Positions 26,434-34,528 of a DNA stretch of 64,000 nt are shown one piece after another. The DNA is from Empedobacter falsenii (lineage in GTDB: Bacteria > Bacteroidota > Bacteroidia > Flavobacteriales > Weeksellaceae), in contig NZ_JAAGKM010000006.1 in assembly GCF_019308355.1 (NCBI RefSeq), forward strand, positions 1-64,000. Direction: 5' to 3'. Below the pieces are notes generated by a model. The model was given only the letters and a program-made list of their open reading frames with translations. It was not told where the DNA came from and searched no databases. The translations under genes were made by a program, and so were the position numbers. Positions within the stretch are counted from its first letter, which is position 1. Each line of letters begins with the position of its first letter.

Positions 26434-28180
26434 TTATTCTTCTGGCATTGCTTGCCATTTTTTGTAAAGATTGATGATGAAATAAAAACTTATTAAATAT
26501 AAAATTGGATTGATGTAAAGAAAAATTTCTGCAAATTCTTGTAACAGCAATAATTCTTTATTTGTTTGTCTAAACTCATAAATATTCATATGTTTATTTG
26601 CTTCATATAACATTTCTTCACGCAAATCTGTGTAAAAACTAAGCATCACAATTCCAATAAAAATATTGGTCGCAACAAACCAATTAAGATTAACACCTGT
26701 CAAAACTTTATATTTTTTGGAACGTAAGCCAATTAGTGTAGTCACTATAAATGCAATTTAAAAAACAAATAAAATAATATAAGGTGTGAATTGTGTATAA
26801 CCAATACTTGCATCGATAGAAATTCCGAAAACGCTTCCTAAAATTGCCAAAATTCCTGCGCCAATCAATGAAATTAACCAAACTTTGAACGAACTAAATC
26901 TGAATGTAATAATAAGAACGGTAATAACTAAAGCGATTAGTAAATAGTACTGAATATGTTCTAACCAAGTGGAACTATATTTCGAAAACTCAATATTTTC
27001 ATACACTTTGTTTAAACTATCTTGGTGGATATAATCATTCAGTTTTTTATCTACAGTTTGATAAGGATCAATATAATTCAATTTATGATCAATGAAATAA
27101 TACGGATATTGAGGCAAATAATCAATCCACTTTTTATGTTTGAACTGATACCCAATTTCTTGCTTTTTTAATAAATCGGTATAATTATTCAATAAATTTT
27201 CAATTACTTTTCGATCATTTTTTTGCAACAAAGCAATCCATTGTCCATCATAAAATTGATGATTTAAAGTAGAATCTTTCGGATTGTTAAAAGCCAAAAC
27301 ACTATAATTATACAAACTTGCTAAGTTGTAATAAACATCTGGTTTTCCACCAGAATTTAATGTTACTGCAGCAGAATCGACAACAGCATAAGTTGAATCT
27401 ACAGCTACTGTAGTAGGATAGTCCATTTCTTCTTGAAATGAATCTGTAGATGAATTATTCTTTTTAAGAGGTTGATACGTTTGATTAAAATTAATTTTAG
27501 AATAACTAAATCGATCCGGAAAATAATCTCTTAATAAGGTTTCAAATTCAGGATTTCTGAAATACGGATCCAAAAAAGCATCATATGAGTATGTTGGATT
27601 TTTTCTTAAATATTCTCTCTTATTTTTTTCATATAATTCTCTTGTTTCTTTTTCCGAAACCAACGAATCAAAAGCTGGAACAGGCAAATTTCTCGAATAA
27701 TTATCGTACCCAAAATTTGGTTGCAACGTAAAACCTTGCGCTCTATTGATAATATCGATATCTTTCAAATATTGCTCTTCAGTTATATAATTTGAAACAC
27801 GAAATTTAAGACCAGTTTTGAACGAATTTGGTACATAAAACATCAAAAATATAATGAAGAAAACGGCCAAAAAATTTTTTGAATAAATAATTTCTTGAGG
27901 TTGGATAATTTGATTTGAAACGATTATTTTTTATATAGAAATACAACCAAATAACGCCGATAATGTCACCAATTAATAGGTAATAAATTGCAATTCCTGA
28001 GTTGAAAAACACTTCATAAAGTCCAGTTACTTGCAGTTGAGATTTTTTAGTAAAAAACAAAAAACCATTGATAAATGCAATCAAGTTGAAAACTAAAACC
28101 GTCAACAAAATCCAAATAAATTTCAGATTCCAAATCAATGGATATTTGGTAATTAAAGTTTGATTTATTTTTTTGAACAT
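26434..28180 (-). pseudogene. ABC transporter membrane subunit broken by a frameshift and a stop
   Basis: Three adjacent ORFs are pieces of one roughly 581-codon membrane protein. The first piece (from 28180, MFKKINQTLITKYPL) changes frame at an A6T6 tract (27869-27880); removing one base joins it as LFKNFLAVFFIIFLMFY to the second piece. The second ends PYIILFVF-TAA at 26760-26758, and the same frame continues with IAFI then VTTLIGLRSKKY to 26434. With one base removed the whole span is a multiple of three. It has several membrane helices at both ends and a large soluble domain between. It follows the ABC ATPase by 12 bp, so it is its permease. Either a decayed gene or an error-rich region. 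Confidence 0.75.
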
Positions 28181-28192
28181 AGTTGGTTGGTT

Positions 28193-29344
28193 TTAATTGA
28201 CAAAAAAGCGACGACTTGATTTCGAAATATCTCGAATGTATTTTACTTTCAATAATGATTTTCCGATTTCAGACAAAATCATATTCATCGAAATTTCATC
28301 ATCAAAATATGCGATATATGATCCTCCATTGAATTTTATCTGTTTAATTTCGATGTTAGATAAAGCTGTTAATAACTCTTCTTTGGTATTTTCAACATCA
28401 ATTTCAACAATCGTAAAATCACCTTCCAAATCATTTGTATCTCCTTGTATTTTAAGCTTTCCTTGCTCTAAAAAGAGAACTTCTGTCGATACTTTTTCAA
28501 CTTCGTACAATTGTTGAGAACTCAAAATAACACCAAAAGGATTTCGGATTGATTGTGATAAAAATTTCAAATCTTCAAGAATAATTTGTTGTGCCAAAAT
28601 ATCTAAATTAGCCAAAGGCTCATCTAACAACAATACTTTTGGACGACGCAATAACGTTCGCGCGAGCTCGAATCGCATTTTATAACCAGACGACAATTGT
28701 CGCCATTGCAAATCCTTGTAAGGCCAAAGCCCCAAACGCGCCAACATAACATTCGCTAATAACCTATTTTCTTCGTTGTAAATATCATAACATGTCAAGG
28801 TAAATTGCAGATTTTCCATCAACGAACCATATAAAACTTCGATTCGTTGCGGCACATAAACTAATTTTGTTTTCAGCTCAAAACTAAACGGTTTTGCTTT
28901 AGAAAAATGATAAATTATTTCGCCAGAAGTTGGTTTCAATTCACCACAAATTAAACGTAATAAAGTCGTTTTTCCATTTCCATTCTCTCCAACTAATCCA
29001 ACAACTTCTCGTGATTTCAAATCAAAAGTAATGGGATGGAGTTTAAAATTTCGACGATGATAAGCTTTTTCAACATTGTTGGTTGATATCAATGTTTCTT
29101 CTTTCTGAAAGGGAGGAGGAGAAGCTTGTTTTAACTTTTCCACCAATTGTAAAGCCTGCGTTATTTTATTTTCGTTCGTAGAATTTTCGGTGTAATAAAG
29201 ATCCGAATAGGAGATAATCTCTTTGTAAAAAGATTTCTCACCCAAATCCAACACGCAATCAATTAATCGGCGATAGCCCAAATCAAGATCATTGTGCTGC
29301 AAATGATTTTCTACTTCGTTTAGTCGTTGGTTAAATTCATTCAT
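28193..29344 (-). CDS. ABC transporter ATP-binding protein
   Basis: A 383-residue ATPase subunit. After an unusual 85-residue helical N-terminal extension comes a nucleotide-binding domain with Walker A GENGNGKT (119-126), Q-loop VPQRIEV, an atypical signature LSSGYKMR (217-224) in place of LSGGQ, Walker B KVLLLDEP (236-243) and D-loop LANLD. About 90 further C-terminal residues follow (regulatory-type). The frame is intact. The only membrane partner visible is the broken gene immediately downstream, so the transporter may not be functional. The substrate cannot be inferred. Confidence 0.88.
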   Translation of the reverse strand: MNEFNQRLNEVENHLQHNDLDLGYRRLIDCVLDLGEKSFYKEIISYSDLYYTENSTNENKITQALQLVEKLKQASPPPFQKEETLISTNNVEKAYHRRNFKLHPITFDLKSREVVGLVGENGNGKTTLLRLICGELKPTSGEIIYHFSKAKPFSFELKTKLVYVPQRIEVLYGSLMENLQFTLTCYDIYNEENRLLANVMLARLGLWPYKDLQWRQLSSGYKMRFELARTLLRRPKVLLLDEPLANLDILAQQIILEDLKFLSQSIRNPFGVILSSQQLYEVEKVSTEVLFLEQGKLKIQGDTNDLEGDFTIVEIDVENTKEELLTALSNIEIKQIKFNGGSYIAYFDDEISMNMILSEIGKSLLKVKYIRDISKSSRRFFVN

Positions 29345-29707
29345 AGATTGATTATTAAATCATTACGAATATAACAATCCTTTTCTATAAATAAAATGGC
29401 TAATTGTAGGGAGATTTCAGTTTCAACAATTTTTGATAAACTTTCTTAATTACTTTTTAATTCATTATTTATCAAGTTTTTATAATTAACAATTTTAACT
29501 TTATTAAATCAATTTAGTTCTAAAATCATCATTATTCACAAGTTTTAATAAAGTTTATTCATAACTTTTTAATTCATTTATATTGAATAGTTTACTATTA
29601 ACAATTTGAGTAATTAATCAAGCTATAAACATTCTTTTTATAACTCAGTTGAAAAGTAGTTAATTTATTAAATAACAAGTGATTACTATTAACAATTTTA
29701 GAATCAT
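29345..29707. other. AT-rich gene-free stretch with a 16-bp direct repeat
   Basis: No ORF or RNA is seen. TTACTATTAACAATTT occurs twice (29592-29607 and 29683-29698) and the related ATTAACAATTTTA at 29485-29497; CTATTAACAATT recurs at 31179-31190 beyond pgk. A one-mismatch DnaA box, TTATTCACA, is at 29532-29540. The stretch could be part of a replication-origin region or just a degenerate spacer. Confidence 0.4.
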
Positions 29708-29805
29708 TGAGATTCCTCCTAACGTTGGAATGGCAGAAAATTTGATGCTAAAAAAAAATGTCATTCTGAACGAAACGACAGCAAAGTGAAGAACCTAATC
29801 ATTAA
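29708..29805. repeat. Dispersed hairpin repeat (REP-like)
   Basis: Contains GAGATTCCTCC, GGAATGGCA (29727-29735) and TGTCATTCTGAACGAA from 29759, the last two able to pair as a stem. From memory this resembles the TGTCATTCTGA...GAAGAATC repeats scattered between genes in many Bacteroidota genomes. It is slightly degraded. Confidence 0.55.
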
Positions 29806-29844
29806 GATGAGAAGTTGAAATAAATTCAGCTTAACAATTAAGAC

Positions 29845-29871
29845 AAAAAAAGTCGAGCAAATGCTCGACTT
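29845..29871 (-). terminator. Terminator of pgk
   Basis: AAGTCGAGC (29850-29858) pairs with GCTCGACTT (29863-29871) and is followed on the minus strand by a T run, 36 bp after the pgk stop. Confidence 0.85.
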
Positions 29872-29906
29872 AATTTTTTACTATTTTAAGTATTTTTTTC
29901 CTTTTC

Positions 29907-31097
29907 TTATTTTAAAATCGCAACAACTCCTGGTAATTCTTTACCTTCCAACGATTCTAACATTGCACCACCTCCTGTAGAAACGTAGCTTACTTTGTCG
30001 TCGTAACCAAATTGTTTTACGAAAGCAACAGAATCTCCACCACCAACAAGCGAGAAAGCGCCGTTTGCCGTAGCTTCAGCAATTGCATCACCTAAAGCAA
30101 TAGTTCCTTTTGCAAAATTTGACATTTCAAAAACACCTAAAGGACCATTCCAAAGAATTGTTTTCGAATTGTTAATTACATCTGCAAAAACTTTTGACGA
30201 TTCTTCACCAACATCCATTCCCATCCATCCATCAGGAATTTGATCCGAAGGAACTGTTTGTGTATTTGCATCATTACTGAAATTATCAGCAATTACATTG
30301 TCAACCGGTAAATAAACTTTTACATTATGTTTTTCACATTCAGCCAAAATTTCTTTCGCTAAATCTAATTTATCATCTTCTACCAACGAATTTCCAATAT
30401 TTCCGCCATTTGCTTTTACAAATGTATACGTCATTCCACCACCAATAATCAAGTTATCAATAACGGGTAAAATATTGTTGATAATCGTAATTTTAGAAGA
30501 TACTTTAGCTCCTCCAAGTACCGCTGTTACAGGTTTTTCTCCGTCTGATAACACTTTGTTAATAGCTGTTAATTCTTGTTCCATTAACAAACCAAAACAT
30601 TTATTTCCCGGGAAAAATTCAGCAATAATTGCAGTCGAAGCATGTGCGCGGTGTGCTGTTCCGAAAGCGTCATTCACATAAATATCTCCAAATTGAGCCA
30701 ATGATTTTGCAAAGTCTTTATCTCCAGCTTCTTCCTCATTATGGAAACGAACATTCTCCAATAATAAAACTTGGCCTGGTTTTAGATTACTAACTTTTTG
30801 TTTCGCATCATCGCCAATAACATCATTCGCAACGATCACATCAACACCAAGAATTTCTGAAACTTTTGATGCAATATGTTTTAATGAATATTTATCATTG
30901 AATTCGCCTTTAGGACGTCCCAAATGACTCATTAATACAACAGCGCCACCATCTTTCAATATTTTGTCGATCGTTGGTTTTGCAGCTCTAATACGTGTAT
31001 CATCTGTCACATTTAAATTTTCGTCTTGCGGAACATTGAAGTCAACACGAATCAATGCTTTCTTGTTTTCGAAATTGTAGTCGTTGATTGTTTTCAT
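29907..31097 (-). CDS. pgk: Phosphoglycerate kinase
   Basis: Glycolytic and gluconeogenic enzyme that transfers phosphate between 1,3-bisphosphoglycerate and ADP; cytoplasmic. The 396-residue protein has the substrate-binding block [23 protein letters not shown] (17-39), the conserved [11 protein letters not shown] (53-63), ENVRFH (116-121) and [13 protein letters not shown] (137-150), and the nucleotide site [13 protein letters not shown] near the C-terminus. Length is standard. It is a single-gene unit with its own -7 box and terminator, flanked on both sides by long AT-rich gene-free stretches. Confidence 0.97.
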   Translation of the reverse strand: MKTINDYNFENKKALIRVDFNVPQDENLNVTDDTRIRAAKPTIDKILKDGGAVVLMSHLGRPKGEFNDKYSLKHIASKVSEILGVDVIVANDVIGDDAKQKVSNLKPGQVLLLENVRFHNEEEAGDKDFAKSLAQFGDIYVNDAFGTAHRAHASTAIIAEFFPGNKCFGLLMEQELTAINKVLSDGEKPVTAVLGGAKVSSKITIINNILPVIDNLIIGGGMTYTFVKANGGNIGNSLVEDDKLDLAKEILAECEKHNVKVYLPVDNVIADNFSNDANTQTVPSDQIPDGWMGMDVGEESSKVFADVINNSKTILWNGPLGVFEMSNFAKGTIALGDAIAEATANGAFSLVGGGDSVAFVKQFGYDDKVSYVSTGGGAMLESLEGKELPGVVAILK

Positions 31098-31123
31098 ATT
31101 TTGATTTGAAATTTTGAACTACA

Positions 31124-31131
31124 CAAAAGTA
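31124..31131 (-). promoter_or_regulatory. -7 box of the pgk promoter
   Basis: TACTTTTG on the minus strand, about 27 bp before the ATG, the same distance as in other promoters of this window. The -33 element is not clear. Confidence 0.5.
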
Positions 31132-31639
31132 ATCAAACTTTCATTTTGAGACTTAAAATCATTCAATACAATTTTCAACTATTAACAATTCATAATAATA
31201 TATATAGTTTAATTAATTTTTAAATTTTAAAAAAAGAAAAAAATGTTACTATTATTAGCACTGTTAATATGTGGATAACTAAAGTGAGATAAATTTTATT
31301 TAATAGCAATTAACAAGCTATTATTTGTAATTTTGTTTTGTAATGAAAGAGTTAGATATTCTATCAACAATTTATCATTTTGGTTGATAAACAACTTTTG
31401 TTAAAAAGAAGTTTTGTGAAAACTATTCATAACGGTGTGTAAATCTTTTATGCCAAAATGAAAACTTTTACTTGACTTGTATTGATTTATTTCTAATTGA
31501 TTTTTTGAATCAGATTTCCAAATTTTTCTCTCGAAAAGTTATTAGTTTTATTCAATCATCTTTTAACAAGTTGTTACTTTTACTTAACATTTGATTTACA
31601 ATTATTTAAACAAAAACAACAAAAACACCTGTTAATTAA
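31132..31639. other. AT-rich gene-free region between divergent pgk and rpiB
   Basis: About 500 bp with no ORF. It holds one exact DnaA box (TGTGGATAA, 31270-31278), looser matches around GGTTGATAA (31382-31390), and a copy of CTATTAACAATT (31179-31190). Genes to the left run mostly leftward and the next genes to the right run rightward. These are weak origin-like features; TTATCCACA also occurs inside two genes here by chance. Confidence 0.3.
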
Positions 31640-32080
31640 ATGAAAATTGCAATCGGAGCGGACCATGCTGGGTTCGATTATAAGGAGAAATTAGTACCCT
31701 TTTTAACAAGTCAAGGATTTGAGGTTGAGGATTTTGGTACGTTCTCAACAGCGAGTGTTGATTACCCTGATTTTGCACACCCAACGGCACAAGCTGTGGA
31801 AGATGGAAAAGCAGATTTCGGAATTTTGATTTGTGGTAGTGCGCAAGGCGTTACAATGACTGCAAATAAACACCAAGGAATTCGTGCTGCATTATGTTGG
31901 ATGATGGATATTGCCAAGTTAGCTCGTCAACACAATAATGCAAATGTGTTAACTTTACCTGCACGCTTTATTGCGTATGAATATGCAGAAGAAATTGTGA
32001 ATACATTTTTAGCAACAGAATTTGAAGGTGGTCGTCACCAAGGACGCGTAGATAAAATTGCTTGTTCATACAACGGATAA
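31640..32080 (+). CDS. rpiB: Ribose-5-phosphate isomerase B
   Basis: Interconverts ribulose-5-phosphate and ribose-5-phosphate in the pentose phosphate pathway. The 146-residue protein has GADHAGFDYKEKL (6-18), the catalytic Cys65 in LICGSAQGVTMTANKHQGIRAAL and a conserved RHNNANVL-like segment, here RQHNNANVLTLPARF. The RpiB/LacAB fold and length match the family. Some relatives act on allose or galactose phosphates, so exact substrate is not proven. It is a single-gene unit closed by a terminator. Confidence 0.93.
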   Translation: MKIAIGADHAGFDYKEKLVPFLTSQGFEVEDFGTFSTASVDYPDFAHPTAQAVEDGKADFGILICGSAQGVTMTANKHQGIRAALCWMMDIAKLARQHNNANVLTLPARFIAYEYAEEIVNTFLATEFEGGRHQGRVDKIACSYNG

Positions 32081-32104
32081 TTTTATACATCTATTATAAG
32101 ATAT

Positions 32105-32146
32105 AAAATCGGTCAATTCGTTAGAGTTTACCGATTTTTATTTTAA
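32105..32146 (+). terminator. Terminator of rpiB
   Basis: AAAATCGGT (32105-32113) pairs with ACCGATTTT (32130-32138), followed by TATTTT. The remainder to 32313 is AT-rich with no gene. Confidence 0.75.
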
Positions 32147-32313
32147 AAATTAAATTTAAAACTATTATAAAGTTTAAATAGTTAAGTATAAACAATATTT
32201 TATATTTAAAATTAAATATTTTTAAACCAATTTAAGTCAATAGTATATTTATTGATTTTAGCTGTTCTACTTTTACATCAGTTAAAAAAACAAATCATTT
32301 AAAGATTAAAAAG

Positions 32314-33318
32314 ATGAGCAGAGCATTATTACGTAGAGAACAAGCAATCTCTTTTGTAAAAGAAGAATTTTCGAAAGGATTACAAAAAGAATTAAACATT
32401 ATTCCAGTTTCTGGACCATTGGTAGTTTTGGATGGAACAGGTATTAATGATGATTTGAATAGTATCGAAAGACCTGTAAAATTCCCTATAAAATCTTTGA
32501 ATGATAAAAATGCGGTAGTTGTACATTCTTTGGCAAAATGGAAACGTATTCGTTTGAAAGAATTAGAAATTGAGCCAGGCGAAGGAATTATAACAGATAT
32601 GCGCGCTTTGCGTCCAGACGAAGATTATTCGCCAATTCACTCTATTTATGTGGATCAATGGGATTGGGAAAAAGTAATTGTGCCGCAAGATCGCCAATTG
32701 GATTATCTTTTTTCGACAGTAAAATCGATTTATGAAGTTATTAAAAAAACGGAGCAAAATGTAGAAGCAAAATATCCACAATTGAAAGCTGTTTTACCAG
32801 AACAAATTACATTTATTTCGTCTGAAGATTTATTACAGAAATATCCAACTCTTACGCCGAAAGAAAGAGAAAATGCAATTTGTAAAGAATTTGGAGCTGT
32901 TTTTATTTACGGAATTGGAGGAGAATTGAGTAATGGAGAATTACACGATGCACGTGCTGCTGATTATGACGATTGGAGTACAGAAAACAGTGCTGGTTTT
33001 AGAGGTCTTAATGGTGATATTTTAGTTTGGAACCCTGTTTTAGAATCTGCTTTCGAGTTATCCTCGATGGGAATTCGTGTAGATAAAGAAGCTTTGACCA
33101 AACAATTAGAAATTAGAGATTTTTCGGATCGTAAAAATTTATTATTTCACTCGATGTTGTTAGATGATCAGTTAACAGAATCAATTGGAGGTGGAATTGG
33201 ACAATCTCGTATGTGTATGTTTATGTTGAAATCTCGACATATTGGCGAAGTACAAGCGAGTATTTGGGACGGAAAAGTAAAAGAAAAATTAAAAGAAGAA
33301 AGCATCGAATTATTATAA
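32314..33318 (+). CDS. asnA: Aspartate-ammonia ligase (asparagine synthetase A)
   Basis: Makes asparagine from aspartate, ammonia and ATP; a class II aminoacyl-tRNA-synthetase-like fold. The 334 residues are the usual length. Family blocks are visible: VSGPLVVLDGTGINDDLNSIERPVKF near 32-57, VVHSLAKWKR near 69-78, ITDMRALRPDE (about 91-101), DQWDWEKVI (about 113-121) and the C-terminal IGGGIGQSRMCM motif that binds ATP. It is alone between terminators. It uses free ammonia rather than glutamine, unlike AsnB. Confidence 0.96.
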   Translation: MSRALLRREQAISFVKEEFSKGLQKELNIIPVSGPLVVLDGTGINDDLNSIERPVKFPIKSLNDKNAVVVHSLAKWKRIRLKELEIEPGEGIITDMRALRPDEDYSPIHSIYVDQWDWEKVIVPQDRQLDYLFSTVKSIYEVIKKTEQNVEAKYPQLKAVLPEQITFISSEDLLQKYPTLTPKERENAICKEFGAVFIYGIGGELSNGELHDARAADYDDWSTENSAGFRGLNGDILVWNPVLESAFELSSMGIRVDKEALTKQLEIRDFSDRKNLLFHSMLLDDQLTESIGGGIGQSRMCMFMLKSRHIGEVQASIWDGKVKEKLKEESIELL

Positions 33319-33325
33319 ATGAAAA

Positions 33326-33357
33326 AGCAGTTTCAAAGTCTTGAAACTGCTATTTTT
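33326..33357 (+). terminator. Terminator of asnA
   Basis: AGCAGTTTCAA (33326-33336) and TTGAAACTGCT (33341-33351) form an 11-bp stem with a 4-base loop, followed by ATTTTTG. Confidence 0.85.
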
Positions 33358-33451
33358 GTATTTTATATAGAAATTAACAATGTTTATAACTGTTGATAAA
33401 GGTTGTTAATTTATTTTAATTCAGTAACTTAATAAGTGTAATAATTGTTGA

Positions 33452-34250
33452 TTAAGAAATTCTTTCATTTTTCTTCACAATAAAACTATCATAGAATTTT
33501 TTGAAACCATAATGATTAATTAAATAGAAATATTTAGGAAATAATCGATTCAATTCGTATTGAATTTGTTTTGGAAATTTAGACTTTCTTAAACTGCGAT
33601 TAATCTGAATTTGCGTTTCTACTGGAGCTGGTTTAACAAGCGATGGAAGAAGGTTGTAAATTCTTAAATCAAATTCCCAAGCATGCTGCAAATCACAATC
33701 AATTGGACGTTGAATCATAGGTAGTGGCATTTTAATTTTATTCAAAAATTTTTCGGCGGCCTTTCTTGTCCAAATGGCTGCAATTGTTGTGATTGGAATA
33801 CTTGTTCCACAAGCACCAATAATGTATTTATTATCCACATCAGCAATTTTTATATGTTTTCGTTTTCCATTAAATAACTTCAAAATATCCCAATGATCCT
33901 TCACTTCTAAATTCATTATATTGATTCATGGCTTTTTCGATAGCAGATTTAAAATCATCAACCAAAATTGCATCATCTTCTATAATCAAAGCAAAATCAT
34001 TTTCAGAAGTCAAAAAAGTTTCTAGCGTTTTCACATGACTCAAATAACAACCAATTTCTCCAGGAACTAAATCTCGGTCATATTTATTTTTTACTTTATA
34101 GGTTGGCGAATCCAAAGTTTTGGCATCTACAGCAGAAATTCTTTCGTAAGTAATCTCACATTTTTCGAATTCTTTTTGCATCAATTCAAGCCGATCCGTA
34201 GCTCGATCAAGATTAATCAAGTAGGTCTGGTATAATGATTTAGTTTTCAT
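33452..34250 (-). pseudogene. Family 25 glycosyltransferase split by a one-base frameshift
   Basis: Two overlapping ORFs are halves of one LPS-type GT25 transferase. The upstream half (from 34250) has YLINLDRATDRLELM, ISAVD, GEIGCYLSHVKTLE and the metal-binding IIEDDAILVDDF. It then leaves frame near 33896-33899 (GAAGGATCATTGG; with one G fewer it reads RSEDHWDILKLFNG). The downstream half continues in the other frame with WDILKLFNGKRKH, then CGTSIPITTIAAIWTRKAAEKFL and RPIDCDLQHAWEFDLRIYNLLPSLV. With one base removed the span is 265 aa, normal for the family. A sequencing error is possible. Confidence 0.82.
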
Positions 34251-34356
34251 TCAATTAATTATCAATGCAAAAATAGCTTTTTTGGCTCAATTTTCGCAAT
34301 AAATCAAAACATTACAAGTAATCTTATCCTTTCCGTAACATAGAATTGGCTGTAAA

Positions 34357-34389
34357 TTGTTATTTTAGAAAAAGGATATATTACCTTTG
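34357..34389 (+). promoter_or_regulatory. Promoter of rnr
   Basis: TTG at 34357-34359 and TACCTTTG at 34382-34389 (22 bp apart) followed by CA. It predicts a long leader of about 133 nt before the rnr ATG. Confidence 0.65.
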
Positions 34390-34409
34390 CAGTGGATATG
34401 TTGTTTATT

Positions 34410-34464
34410 AACATCTTATCAATAGTTATTAAAAACAATTTGATAATCAAATAATTAAGATGTT
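34410..34464 (+). promoter_or_regulatory. Inverted repeat in the rnr 5' leader
   Basis: AACATCTTA (34410-34418) pairs with TAAGATGTT (34456-34464), with an inner palindrome TTTGATAATCAAA at about 34439-34451. The transcript of this leader should fold into a branched hairpin. Possible post-transcriptional control, for example by temperature or by RNase R itself; this is inference. Confidence 0.4.
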
Positions 34465-34528
34465 TATTTATTAACTATTTTAAAATAAATCTCGAAAAAA
34501 CAAGAAGAGATTTTACAGAAAACAAATT

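Noticed and set aside
27869-27880. Programmed ribosomal frameshifting at A6T6 in the ABC permease
   Set aside because: The required shift is +1 while such tracts usually promote -1 slippage, and a second lesion (TAA at 26758-26760) in the same gene points to decay or error.
26434-29344. New defence or export system at the ABC cluster
   Set aside because: Contents reduce to one ATPase and one broken permease, with no effector gene.
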